Shown: positions 32,868-41,159 of the stretch, one piece after another | Position numbering within the stretch: the first letter of the stretch is position 1 | Layout of the letters: every line of letters begins with the position of its first letter | Assembly: GCA_030595125.1 (NCBI GenBank) | Contig: JAUVDV010000005.1 | Coordinates: forward strand, 1-64,000 | Direction: 5' to 3' | DNA length: 64,000 bases | Source: Deltaproteobacteria bacterium | Lineage (GTDB): Bacteria > Myxococcota_A > Polyangia > JAAYKL01 | Position numbers and translations under genes: made by a program | The notes under the pieces: generated by a model | What the model saw: only the letters and a program-made list of their open reading frames with translations | What the model was told of the DNA's origin: nothing | Databases searched by the model: none

Positions 32868-34194
32868 GAATCAGGTCGCTGAAAAGGAGTGCATACTCGC
32901 GGTTGATGACTCGCTCGATGCCCTGGAGATTGTCAGGAGAAACTTGACCTCCGGGGGGTATCGGGTCGTCACCGCACGCGGGGTGGCCGAAGCAATAGAA
33001 ACTTTGGGGGCGGAGCGTATCGACCTCGTGATCACAGATCTCAAGATGCCCAAGACCAGTGGGATGGATCTCGTCCGCCATGTCAGGGAGAACTTCAAAG
33101 ACACCGAAGTGATGATGATCACAGGATACGCCACCATCGAAGGCGCGGTCGAGGCGATGAAGATGGGCGCCGAGGAGTACTTGTCGAAGCCGTTTACCGA
33201 CGACGAACTTTTCACGGCCGTGAAGCGGGCGCTCGACAAGTTGCATACACTCAGGATTGCGAGGTCCAGAGCCATTGCCACGCCCAGGACGCCGCAGGGC
33301 TTTATCGGCGACTCCGGGGCAATGGATCGAGTCTACCGCGCCGTAGCAAAGGCCGCCAACTCCAGGGCGACCGTGTTGATCTCGGGCGAGAGCGGCACAG
33401 GGAAGGAGCTCGTGGCCCGGGCGATCCATTACAGCTCCCCGCGCGCGGCTGCGCCGTTCATCGCGGTCAACTGCGGAGGAATCCCGGAAAACCTGCTGGA
33501 AAGCGAGATGTTTGGGCATATCAAGGGGGCATTCACCGGCGCGATTGAGACCAGGGCGGGGTTCTTCCAGACAGCGGATGGCGGGACGATCTTTCTCGAC
33601 GAGGTGAGCGAGATGAGCCTCGCGATGCAGGTCAAGTTGCTCCGCGTGCTTCAGGAGCGGGAGATCTGCATGGTCGGAACCAACCGCGTGAGCAAGGTGG
33701 ATGTGCGGGTCCTCGCGGCAACAAACAAGGACCTGGCCGCCATGGTCGCAAAGGGCTCGTTTCGGGAGGATCTCTACTACCGGCTGAACGTCATCGCCCT
33801 CGAACTGCCGCCTCTTCGCGAACGGGACGACGATATCCTCAAGCTCATCACTCAGTTTTCCGAAGAGTACGCGACCGAGGCAGGGCGAAAGACTCCCCGG
33901 TTCTCGGACAAGGCCCTCGATATGCTCCGAAAGTACCACTGGCCCGGCAATGTCCGCGAGCTTCAAAACGTGATCAATCGGCTGGTCGTGATGACCGACA
34001 GTAATATCATCGACATGCCGGATTTGCCTTCCCTGATGCGCGGCAATCACATCAAGCAGACCGGCTTCAACCGCCCCCTTGCCGAGGTAGAGGCCGAGCA
34101 CATTCAGAACGTCCTGGCGAGTGTGGACGGAAACAAGACCCGGGCCGCCGAGATCCTGGGTATCGATCGCAAGACCCTCCGCAAGAAACTCTGA
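32845..34194 (+). CDS. Sigma-54-dependent response regulator, NtrC family
   Basis: A 449-residue activator. Residues 15-130 are a receiver with phospho-acceptor Asp65 (VITDLKMP). Residues ~150-385 are the AAA+ domain: GESGTGKE Walker A, HIKGAFTGA (the loop that contacts sigma-54), GGTIFLDEVSEM Walker B, and an arginine-finger region DLYYRLNVI. The C-terminal Fis-type helix-turn-helix (GNKTRAAEILGIDRKTLRKKL without its ends) binds enhancer DNA. It is paired with the overlapping histidine kinase gene. A sigma-54 promoter match lies 143 bases after its stop, in front of the Fe-S/flavoprotein operon, which is thus the most likely target. Confidence 0.95.
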   Translation: MTQKKSNKNQVAEKECILAVDDSLDALEIVRRNLTSGGYRVVTARGVAEAIETLGAERIDLVITDLKMPKTSGMDLVRHVRENFKDTEVMMITGYATIEGAVEAMKMGAEEYLSKPFTDDELFTAVKRALDKLHTLRIARSRAIATPRTPQGFIGDSGAMDRVYRAVAKAANSRATVLISGESGTGKELVARAIHYSSPRAAAPFIAVNCGGIPENLLESEMFGHIKGAFTGAIETRAGFFQTADGGTIFLDEVSEMSLAMQVKLLRVLQEREICMVGTNRVSKVDVRVLAATNKDLAAMVAKGSFREDLYYRLNVIALELPPLRERDDDILKLITQFSEEYATEAGRKTPRFSDKALDMLRKYHWPGNVRELQNVINRLVVMTDSNIIDMPDLPSLMRGNHIKQTGFNRPLAEVEAEHIQNVLASVDGNKTRAAEILGIDRKTLRKKL

Positions 34195-34201
34195 CGTCCC
34201 A

Positions 34202-34290
34202 GGCCGGGAAAATTCTCCCCGGTGGGTCGAAATTCCCCGGCCGATCGGTCTTTCTATTTCGTGGCGGTTCGCTCCTGGAGTGTTTTTTTT
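34202..34290 (+). terminator. Possible rho-independent terminator region after the regulator gene
   Basis: Two structures follow the stop codon. An inverted repeat with GGCCGGG-type arms lies at 34202-34214/34231-34242, and a short 5-bp stem with a CTG loop (34270-34282) runs straight into eight T (34283-34290). The second has terminator form but a weak stem, so partial read-through is possible. Confidence 0.4.
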
Positions 34291-34336
34291 AACTAAAGTT
34301 CAATGAATTCGGGGCCTCGCTCCTTCGCGCAATTGC

Positions 34337-34352
34337 TGGCACGCGGGCTGCA
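34337..34352 (+). promoter_or_regulatory. Sigma-54 (-24/-12) promoter
   Basis: TGGCACGCGGGCTGCA matches the sigma-54 consensus TGGCACG-N4-TTGCA at all but one position. The invariant GG (34338-34339) and GC (34350-34351) are exactly 10 bases apart. It lies about 90 bases before the first ATG of the Stn-like operon and just downstream of an NtrC-family activator gene. Confidence 0.75.
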
Positions 34353-34440
34353 TAGCTCACCAGCGGAAGTTGACCAGGAAAACCTTTGAAATATAACTAT
34401 CAAAACGTGCATCAATCGAAAAGACCGGGAGGGGGGGGTG

Positions 34441-34650
34441 ATGTTCTGTGAAGAGTTCGACGATCGTGCCCCTGTTGATAAGAATGGGAAAAAGTTGGAA
34501 AGCGAAAAGAGCGATACGGCGATCGCCTTGCCGGAAAAGACGAAAGATGCGAGTAAGCGCCGGGGGCTTTGTGTGAGCTGCCTGCACCGCGAAACGTGCA
34601 CTTTCCCGATCGTCGAAGGCGGCGTCTGGCATTGCGAAAAATACGAGTAG
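34441..34650 (+). CDS. Small Cys-rich protein heading the Fe-S/flavoprotein operon
   Basis: A 69-residue hydrophilic protein. ATG at 34441 is preferred to the GTG just before it because GGAGG lies 8 bases upstream. The first 40 residues are charged and probably disordered; the last 28 have four Cys in LCVSCLHRETCTFP and VWHCEKYE (C-x2-C-x5-C...C), a likely zinc or Fe-S site. It is the first gene after the sigma-54 promoter and lies 13 bases before the NuoE-like gene. I do not recognise a named family; an assembly or regulatory role for the complex is inferred from position only. Confidence 0.7.
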   Translation: MFCEEFDDRAPVDKNGKKLESEKSDTAIALPEKTKDASKRRGLCVSCLHRETCTFPIVEGGVWHCEKYE

Positions 34651-34663
34651 GGAGGTCAATCGA

Positions 34664-35551
34664 ATGGTTGAACGGGCTGTACAACCGCTCAAAGAAAACG
34701 ATGAAGTGACTCCGGAACGGATCCGGAAGATCATCGACAAGCACGAAGGCGCCCTGGGTGGTCTGATCGCTATTCTGGAAGGGGTCCAGGCGCAATTCGG
34801 ATATCTTTCCGAGAAGGCGTTGGGGATAGTGGCGCAAGAGACCGGTCGTTCCCTCGTCGATATATACGGCGCGGCGACCTTCTATCATTCGTTCACCCTG
34901 AAGCCACGGGGCAAGCACGTCGTTTCCGTATGCGTGGGCACGGCCTGTCACGTGCGTGGCGCGCCCGCTATCGTGAGCGAGTTTCAGCAGCGGCTTGGAA
35001 TAGAAGTGGACGAAACCACGGAAGACAAGGAGTTCACTCTGAAGACGGTGAACTGCCTCGGGGCATGCGCGCTCGGGCCTGTCGCCGTGATCGACGGCCG
35101 GTATTTTTCCAAGCTGAAAAAATCCGACGTCGAGAAGCTGCGCCACGATGCCCAGGAGGGCTATGACAAGGCTGAAGGCGAAGAAGACCCGAGAATCTTC
35201 CCGGTCGATGTCGGCTGTCCGTTTTGCAATCACAGCTTCATGGACAGTGGTTTCTACATCAACGGCCGCCCGTCTATTCGGGTAACAGTGTCGTTTGGTG
35301 ACAAGCACGGCTGGTTCAGGATGTCCTCGCTGTACGGCAGGTACGACATCTTCTCCGAATACGATATTCCCGTTGACACGGTATCCCACTTTTTCTGCCC
35401 GCATTGCCATGCGGAGTTGATCGGCTCCTGGGAATGTTCATCGTGCGAGGCGCCGATGGTGCCGATGCTTGTTCGTGGAGGAGGAACGATTCGGATTTGC
35501 TCTCGCAGCGGATGTACAGGATCGGACGGCCACATGTTGGATTTGAGGTGA
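34664..35551 (+). CDS. NuoE-like [2Fe-2S] thioredoxin-fold subunit with zinc-ribbon-like extension (StnA-like)
   Basis: A 295-residue subunit. Residues 15-160 are the NuoE/HndA fold: four cluster ligands Cys90, Cys95, Cys131 and Cys135 in CVGTACHVRG and CLGACALGP hold a [2Fe-2S] cluster. A C-terminal extension of about 120 residues carries Cys pairs CPFC, CPHC, CSSC and a final CSRSGC, which look like zinc-ribbon or rubredoxin-like knuckles and are absent from standard NuoE. GGGAGGT precedes the ATG. It is followed by the NuoF-GltD fusion and NuoG-N-like genes. The order and domain set match the Stn-type transhydrogenase, where this subunit passes electrons next to the FMN subunit. Confidence 0.88.
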   Translation: MVERAVQPLKENDEVTPERIRKIIDKHEGALGGLIAILEGVQAQFGYLSEKALGIVAQETGRSLVDIYGAATFYHSFTLKPRGKHVVSVCVGTACHVRGAPAIVSEFQQRLGIEVDETTEDKEFTLKTVNCLGACALGPVAVIDGRYFSKLKKSDVEKLRHDAQEGYDKAEGEEDPRIFPVDVGCPFCNHSFMDSGFYINGRPSIRVTVSFGDKHGWFRMSSLYGRYDIFSEYDIPVDTVSHFFCPHCHAELIGSWECSSCEAPMVPMLVRGGGTIRICSRSGCTGSDGHMLDLR

Positions 35552-35632
35552 GCGGCGCGGTTTCGTGATTTTTAGAAACAATTGCGAAAAAAACAGCGCG
35601 TGCCGAAAAACAGAGAAGCGGAAGTTGAAGAC

Positions 35633-38600
35633 ATGAAGCAAATTCAATCAATCGACGATTTTGGAATGCTGAGTAGTCGTTTGCACGGAGACAGGGATAT
35701 GGAGATCCCTACAATAGTCATCTCGGCCGGTACGTGCGGGCAAGCATGCGGCGCCAATGACTTAATACGGATAGTCAAACGTGAAATTATTTCAAACGGG
35801 CTACTGGGAAAGGTCGGGTTGCGAGTTACGGGGTGTCACGGATTTTGTCAGATAGAGCCGTTGATGTTGATAGAGCCGGCGGGGACGCTATATCCAAATG
35901 TTGAGATGGATGATGTGGCGAGAATTGTCGAGGCCGTTGTCAACAACGACATAGTTGAGGAGCTTCTTCCCAGAGATCCGGAAAGCGGGAACCCCATAAC
36001 ACAGGAAAGCGATCTGCCTTTTTATAGAAATCAAAGAATGACGATATTGGAGCGAAATAAGAAAATAGATCCAATCAAGATATATGATTACGTCGTGTGG
36101 GATGGGTACAAGGGGCTGGCTTCATTGCTGGCCAAATCCGAGCCGAAAGAGGTGGTCGAGGAGGTCAAACGTTCCGGTATAAGAGGTCGCGGCGGCGCCG
36201 GGTTTTCCACCGGAATGAAGTGGGAGTTCCTGTCCAGACAGCCCGGCGACAAGGGCAAATTTCTGGTATGCAATGCGGATGAAGGCGATCCCGGCGCCTA
36301 CATGGATCGCAGCATCCTCGAGGGAAATCCGCACAGCATTATCGAGGGGATGATCATCGGGGCGTACGGCACAGGTGCCACCAGGGGCGTCATATATGCG
36401 CGTGCCGAATATCCTCTGGCGATAAAGCATCTGACCATCGCGCTTCGGCAAGCTCGCGATCTGGGTGTTCTGGGCGAGAATATATTGGGGACCGGGTTCT
36501 CCTTTGACATCGACATAGTGAGAGGCGCTGGGGCGTTTGTTTGCGGCGAGGAGACCGCGCTCATACGCTCGATCGAAGGAAAGATGGGCGAGCCGCGTCA
36601 GCGACCCCCGTTTCCCATAACAAAAGGTATCCACGGCAAGCCGACCGCGATCAACAATGTCGAGACATGGGCCAATGTCCCCGTGATCTTCAGGCTAGGG
36701 GCAGGGGAGTATGCAAAGGTAGGAACAAAGGGCAACTCAGGTACCAAGATCTTCAGCCTCGTGGGCAAGATCAAGAACACCGGGCTGGTCGAGGTTCCCA
36801 TGGGCACGACCATCGGAGAAATTGTTTTCGACATCGGTGGCGGATCACCCGGAGATGCCAGGATCAAGGCCGTGCAGACGGGAGGGCCTTCGGGCGGCTG
36901 CATCCCCGTTGAAAAATTCGATCTTCCCGTAGATTACGACAGCCTTGCCAAGGCCGGATCGATCATGGGCTCGGGCGGCATGATCGTGATGGACGAGAAC
37001 ACCTGCATGGTCGACGTGGCCAAGTATTACATGAACTTCCTCAAGGACGAGTCGTGCGGCAAGTGTTTCTCATGTCGCAAGGGCACCCAGCGGATGTACG
37101 AGATCCTGGACGGCATCTCAAAGGGAGAAGGTACACTTGATGATCTGGACCTCCTCGAGGAGCTGGCCATAGCGGTCAAGGACTCGACAATGTGTGGCCT
37201 GGGACAGACCGCGTCCAACCCGGTCCTGAGCACGCTCAAGTATTTCACGGAGGAGTACCGGCGCCACATCGTGGACAAGAGATGCGACGCCCTCGTATGC
37301 AAGGAGCTGACAGGAGCGCCTTGCCAGGCGACGTGTCCGGTGGGAACCGAGGCCTGGCGTTACATTGCGCATATCGGAAAGGGAGAGTTCGAGAAGGCCT
37401 ATCTGGCCATCAGAGAACCGAACCCGTTCCCGTCCGTTTGCGCGCGCGTCTGCAATCACCCGTGCGAATCGAGATGCCGCGCGGGGGAGAGCGGCGGCGA
37501 GCCGATCGCGATAAGGGCTCTCAAACGTTTTGTTACAGACCGTGTCGATCCGGGCGCCTACAAGCCGATGCGCCTCGTGAAAAGCGATCCCAAGATGCCA
37601 GGGATCGCGATTGTAGGCTCCGGGCCGGCCGGTTTGACTGCGGCCCATGGGTTGTCGCTTATGGGATATAAGGTCACGATTTTCGAAGCAGAGGATAGTC
37701 CCGGAGGCATGTTGACGGCGGCCATTCCGGCCTATCGCCTGCCTCGCGAGGTGCTGCAAAAAGAGATCGATTCGCTCATCGACGAGAATGTCACGCTCGA
37801 ATGCAACCGCGCGTTGGGCCGTGACTTCACCCTCCAGGAGCTGTTGGACGACGATTACAAGGCGGTCTACCTGGCGATGGGCGCGCACAAGAGCAGACGA
37901 CTCGGGCTGGCGGACGAAGACGCAAAGGGTGTGCATCCGTCTATCAATTTCCTGAAGGCGTTCAATCTGCGTGGCGAGAGTCTGGTAGAAGGCCGTGTCG
38001 GGGTCGTGGGCGGCGGCAACTCGGCGATCGACGCAGCCCGGGTGGCGCTTCGGCAGGAAAAAGTGGACAGCGTCACGATTCTGTATCGCAGAACCCGCGA
38101 GGAGATGCCCGCTTTCCCCGAGGAGATAGACGCCGCGCTCGAAGAGGGGATAGAGCTTGTTACACTGGTCACCCCTGCAAAGATCCTCTCCAGGGACGGG
38201 CAGCTGGAAGGAATCGAATGTCTCAGGAACGAGCTCGGTGCTTACGACTCGAGCGGTCGCAGAAGGCCGATCCCGATCGATGGGTCGGAGTACACAATCC
38301 CGCTCGACAACCTGATCGTGGCCATCAGCGAAAGTTCCGATCTGGACTGCGTTGAGGGGTCCGGCGAAGCAAAGATCGACACAGCTGACAATGACCGAAT
38401 CAAGGTTAACCCCAAAACGCTCTGCACAAACCTGCCAGGCGTATTTGCCGGCGGGGACGTTACGACCGGTCCGTCCACCGTGGTAGAGGCCGTCGCTGCG
38501 GGCAAGAAGGCCGCAGTTGTGATCGACCGTTACGTCCGAGGTGACGAACTTGAACAACCTGCTTCTCCGGTTGTTCCCAAGATCTACATAGAGCCCGGGG

Positions 38601-38812
38601 CGTCTGTCGATGAAGAGAGCGAAGCATCGCGGCCTCGGCAGCCGGAGATTTCCGCAGAGTCGAGAAAACGCGGTTTCGAAGAAGTGGAGCTGTCACTGAC
38701 AGAGGAGGATGCGATTCGCGAATCATCCAGGTGTCTAAGGTGCGATCTTGAATTCACCAGGCCGAATCAGGATGAGGTTGAAAAATCGACAGCAGAAAGC
38801 AAACCGGCATGA
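35633..38812 (+). CDS. NuoF-GltD fusion flavoprotein (StnB-like)
   Basis: A ~1059-residue fusion. Residues 25-110 are a thioredoxin-like [2Fe-2S] domain (Cys35/39/68/72). Residues 125-545 are NuoF/HydB-like: FMN/NADH-binding GRGGAGFSTGMKWEF, GEETALIRSIEG and a [4Fe-4S] site SCGKCFSC plus Cys521. Residues 551-970 are GltD/NfnB-like: two Fe-S motifs (CQATCPVG; CARVCNHPCESRC), FAD loop VGSGPAGLTAAHGL and NAD(P) loop VGGGNSAIDAARVALR. A last CLRC motif ends the chain. Pairing an NADH-type FMN site with an NfnB-type FAD site suggests flavin-based electron bifurcation among NADH, NADPH and ferredoxin. The start at 35633 has GGAAG upstream; an upstream TTG in frame is possible. The stop overlaps the next ATG (ATGA). 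Confidence 0.9.
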   Translation: MKQIQSIDDFGMLSSRLHGDRDMEIPTIVISAGTCGQACGANDLIRIVKREIISNGLLGKVGLRVTGCHGFCQIEPLMLIEPAGTLYPNVEMDDVARIVEAVVNNDIVEELLPRDPESGNPITQESDLPFYRNQRMTILERNKKIDPIKIYDYVVWDGYKGLASLLAKSEPKEVVEEVKRSGIRGRGGAGFSTGMKWEFLSRQPGDKGKFLVCNADEGDPGAYMDRSILEGNPHSIIEGMIIGAYGTGATRGVIYARAEYPLAIKHLTIALRQARDLGVLGENILGTGFSFDIDIVRGAGAFVCGEETALIRSIEGKMGEPRQRPPFPITKGIHGKPTAINNVETWANVPVIFRLGAGEYAKVGTKGNSGTKIFSLVGKIKNTGLVEVPMGTTIGEIVFDIGGGSPGDARIKAVQTGGPSGGCIPVEKFDLPVDYDSLAKAGSIMGSGGMIVMDENTCMVDVAKYYMNFLKDESCGKCFSCRKGTQRMYEILDGISKGEGTLDDLDLLEELAIAVKDSTMCGLGQTASNPVLSTLKYFTEEYRRHIVDKRCDALVCKELTGAPCQATCPVGTEAWRYIAHIGKGEFEKAYLAIREPNPFPSVCARVCNHPCESRCRAGESGGEPIAIRALKRFVTDRVDPGAYKPMRLVKSDPKMPGIAIVGSGPAGLTAAHGLSLMGYKVTIFEAEDSPGGMLTAAIPAYRLPREVLQKEIDSLIDENVTLECNRALGRDFTLQELLDDDYKAVYLAMGAHKSRRLGLADEDAKGVHPSINFLKAFNLRGESLVEGRVGVVGGGNSAIDAARVALRQEKVDSVTILYRRTREEMPAFPEEIDAALEEGIELVTLVTPAKILSRDGQLEGIECLRNELGAYDSSGRRRPIPIDGSEYTIPLDNLIVAISESSDLDCVEGSGEAKIDTADNDRIKVNPKTLCTNLPGVFAGGDVTTGPSTVVEAVAAGKKAAVVIDRYVRGDELEQPASPVVPKIYIEPGASVDEESEASRPRQPEISAESRKRGFEEVELSLTEEDAIRESSRCLRCDLEFTRPNQDEVEKSTAESKPA

Positions 38813-39486
38813 TTAATTTGACGATCAACGGGTTGAAGGTTTCGATCGAGGACGGATCGACGGTTCTTGAAGCCGCGCAATTCCTGGGTTTTCCCATCCC
38901 CACGCTCTGTCACATGGAAGGCCTCGAGCCGTACGGCGCCTGCCGCCTCTGTCTGGTGGAAATCGGAAAAGCGCCGAATGCAAAATTGGTTTCTTCGTGC
39001 ACGTATCCGGCGCAAGAAGGACTCGTCGTTCGCACGGCGTCCTCGCGCGTCTTGAAGGCGCGCAAGATGGTCATCGAATTGCTTCTGGCGAGCTGCCCTC
39101 AATCGAAGGTGATTCAGGACATAGCGGCGGCTCACGCGGTGAATCAGCAACGCTTCAAGCAGGAGCACGAGGACTGCATCCTTTGCGGGCTGTGCGTGCG
39201 GATGTGCAAGGAGCAGATGATGGCTGGCGCAATCGGCTTTCGGGGCAGGGGCGAGAACCGTAGTCTGGGTACGCCGTTCGATGCGAAATCCGAGGAGTGT
39301 CGTTTTTGCGGCGGCTGTATGTATGTCTGCCCTGCGTGTCAGCTCAGATGCACCTTTAACGAACCGGAAAAGGCGATCTGCGGTGGTTGTCAGAACCTTA
39401 GCCCCCCTTGCGTGGAAGAAGAAAAGTTCGACGACATGATGTGCTACATGTCGCCCTGCGTCGCCTGTGAAATCGATAAGTCGTGA
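38809..39486 (+). CDS. NuoG N-terminal-like ferredoxin subunit (StnC-like)
   Basis: A 225-residue Fe-S protein. Residues 1-80 are a plant-type [2Fe-2S] ferredoxin domain with ligands Cys34, Cys45, Cys48 and Cys64 (LCHMEGLEPYGACRLC...SSC). Residues ~117-190 hold two [4Fe-4S] motifs (CILCGLCVRMCK; CRFCGGCMYVCP) with additional C-terminal Cys (CGGC, CYMSPCVAC) that may carry a further cluster. It lacks the molybdopterin-like or hydrogenase catalytic domain that follows in NuoG or HydA, so it should serve as the ferredoxin-facing electron entry or exit of the complex. Its ATG overlaps the stop of the NuoF-GltD fusion, implying matched synthesis. Confidence 0.88.
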   Translation: MINLTINGLKVSIEDGSTVLEAAQFLGFPIPTLCHMEGLEPYGACRLCLVEIGKAPNAKLVSSCTYPAQEGLVVRTASSRVLKARKMVIELLLASCPQSKVIQDIAAAHAVNQQRFKQEHEDCILCGLCVRMCKEQMMAGAIGFRGRGENRSLGTPFDAKSEECRFCGGCMYVCPACQLRCTFNEPEKAICGGCQNLSPPCVEEEKFDDMMCYMSPCVACEIDKS

Positions 39487-39509
39487 TTTTCAAAAAGGAG
39501 TAAACCGCA

Positions 39510-41090
39510 ATGTCATTTTCAAAAGTCAACCGTTCTGCGGCAACACTGAGCAAGAACAGAACCGAGGATTCAATCCATCCGGGTTCGGGTATGTGCACCA
39601 CCTGCGTGGACGGTTGCATCGGCATGTGTGAAATCGGTAAGTCCGCGTATCGTGGTCACGAGGTGATCTATCCCCAGCCGTTTGGAGTGATAACAACGGC
39701 GTCTGAAAAGGATTACCCGGTGGACTACTCGCACCTCAACATAATCGGTGGAGTCGTCGGCGCCCAGGGCATCGAAGCGGACAGCGACAAGGCGGTCTTC
39801 CCGGCCGTGGATCTCGAGGTGCGCTTTGGCCACGACGACGGATTGAAGTTCCGTTTGCCGATCATGATCCCGGGCATCGGATCGACCAACATCGCAAAGA
39901 ACAACTGGGAAGGTCTCGCCATCGGAACGGCCCTCGCCGGCACCGGCCTGACCATCGGAGAGAACGTCGTGGGCATGGATCCCGAGTCGGTCTTCAAGAA
40001 CGGCAAGGTTGTGAGCGCGGTTGATCTCAAGAGGCGGGTCAAGCTGTTCAAGGATAACCAGATCGACGGCTACGGCGCGATTGTCGTCCAGGCCAATGTG
40101 GAAGACACGAGGTTGGGCATTCAGGAGTACGCCATCAATACCCTGGGCGCCGAGGTCGTGGAATTGAAATGGGGCCAGGGCGCCAAGAACATCGGCGGCG
40201 AGGTCAAGATCCGCGATTTGAAAAAGGCCCAGATGCTCTACGATCGCGGTTATGTGGTGTTGCCCAACCCAACCGATCCCACTGTGATCGAGGCCTTCAA
40301 GCGCGGAGCATTCAAGGAGTTCGAGCGCCATTCCAGGGTGGGCATGGTCACCGAAGAGGGCTTTGCAAAGCGAGTGGAAGAACTGCGCAAGGCCGGCGCA
40401 AAGTACATCTTCCTGAAAACCGGCGCGTACAGGCCTGAGGCGCTGGCGATGGCTATCTCCTTCGCATCGAAATACAAAATTGATTTGCTCACGGTGGACG
40501 GGGCCGGCGGCGGTACGGGAATGAGCCCTTGGAGGATGATGAACGAGTGGGGCATCCCCCCGGTGGAACTACACTCGCTTCTCTATCAATACGCCAAGCG
40601 CCTGGACGACAAGGGAGAGCACGTGCCCGCGATCGCAGTGGCCGGCGGTTTCACATTCGAGGACCAGATGTTCAAGGCCCTGGCCATGGGCGCGCCCTAT
40701 GTAAAGCTGGTTGGCATGGCCCGCGCTCCCATCGCGGCCGCCATGGTGGGCAAGACGATCGGCAAGGCGATCCGCGAGTACAACCTGCCGGTATACGTGG
40801 AGCGGTTCGGCAACAACATCGACGAGGTCTTCGTGACCGCCGCACATCTTCGCAAGGAGATGGGCGACAAGGAGTTCGACAGCCTCCCGACCGGGGCGAT
40901 CGGGCTCTACACGTACTACGAGCGCCTCGGGCAGGGCCTGCGCCAGCTCATGGCCGGAAGCCGCAAGTTCGCTCTGAAGTACATGACGCGGGACGACCTC
41001 ACGTGCCTGACAAAGGAATCCGCCGAGATCACCGGCATCCCTTACGTGATGGATCTCGACAAGAAGAGAGTGGACGAAATTCTCGGTTAA
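39510..41090 (+). CDS. FMN-binding glutamate-synthase-like protein (GltB central domain, no glutaminase domain)
   Basis: A 526-residue protein equal to the FMN/Fe-S synthase domain of GltB, as in the archaeal-type stand-alone subunit. Core motifs are IMIPGIGSTNIAKNNWEGLAIG, VVELKWGQGAKNIGGE (the GQGAK motif), LTVDGAGGGTGMSPW and AVAGGFTFEDQMFKALAMGA. The N-terminus has an unusual four-Cys motif CTTCVDGCIGMC (Cys29/32/36/40), a possible [4Fe-4S] site. There is no N-terminal amidotransferase domain to release ammonia from glutamine. AAAGGAG precedes the ATG. As last gene of the sigma-54 operon, its electrons could come from the GltD-like part of the preceding fusion. Whether it makes glutamate is unproven. 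Confidence 0.9.
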   Translation: MSFSKVNRSAATLSKNRTEDSIHPGSGMCTTCVDGCIGMCEIGKSAYRGHEVIYPQPFGVITTASEKDYPVDYSHLNIIGGVVGAQGIEADSDKAVFPAVDLEVRFGHDDGLKFRLPIMIPGIGSTNIAKNNWEGLAIGTALAGTGLTIGENVVGMDPESVFKNGKVVSAVDLKRRVKLFKDNQIDGYGAIVVQANVEDTRLGIQEYAINTLGAEVVELKWGQGAKNIGGEVKIRDLKKAQMLYDRGYVVLPNPTDPTVIEAFKRGAFKEFERHSRVGMVTEEGFAKRVEELRKAGAKYIFLKTGAYRPEALAMAISFASKYKIDLLTVDGAGGGTGMSPWRMMNEWGIPPVELHSLLYQYAKRLDDKGEHVPAIAVAGGFTFEDQMFKALAMGAPYVKLVGMARAPIAAAMVGKTIGKAIREYNLPVYVERFGNNIDEVFVTAAHLRKEMGDKEFDSLPTGAIGLYTYYERLGQGLRQLMAGSRKFALKYMTRDDLTCLTKESAEITGIPYVMDLDKKRVDEILG

Positions 41091-41124
41091 CCCCTCCTCA
41101 ACGACTATCTTCGACTCGCGGAAG

Positions 41125-41152
41125 TTGACGCGAGCGGGGAATAGACTAGAAA
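41125..41152 (+). promoter_or_regulatory. Possible promoter of the phosphoesterase gene (leaderless candidate)
   Basis: TTGACG (41125-41130), 16 bases, then TAGAAA (41147-41152). The ATG at 41160 lies only 7 bases after the -10 and no ribosome-binding site is visible, so if this is the promoter the transcript would be leaderless or nearly so. Confidence 0.35.
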
Positions 41153-41159
41153 AAGATAC

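Noticed and set aside
32860-34101. 413-codon minus-strand ORF
   Set aside because: Antisense to the NtrC-family regulator, which has all expected motifs.
37118-38557. 479-codon minus-strand ORF
   Set aside because: Shadow of the NuoF-GltD fusion, whose plus-strand frame has unmistakable cofactor motifs throughout.
34664-39486. [FeFe]-hydrogenase or complex I operon
   Set aside because: NuoE-, NuoF- and NuoG-N-like parts are present, but there is no H-cluster catalytic subunit and no membrane subunit; the NuoF part is fused to a GltD/NfnB-like domain, which points to a transhydrogenase instead.
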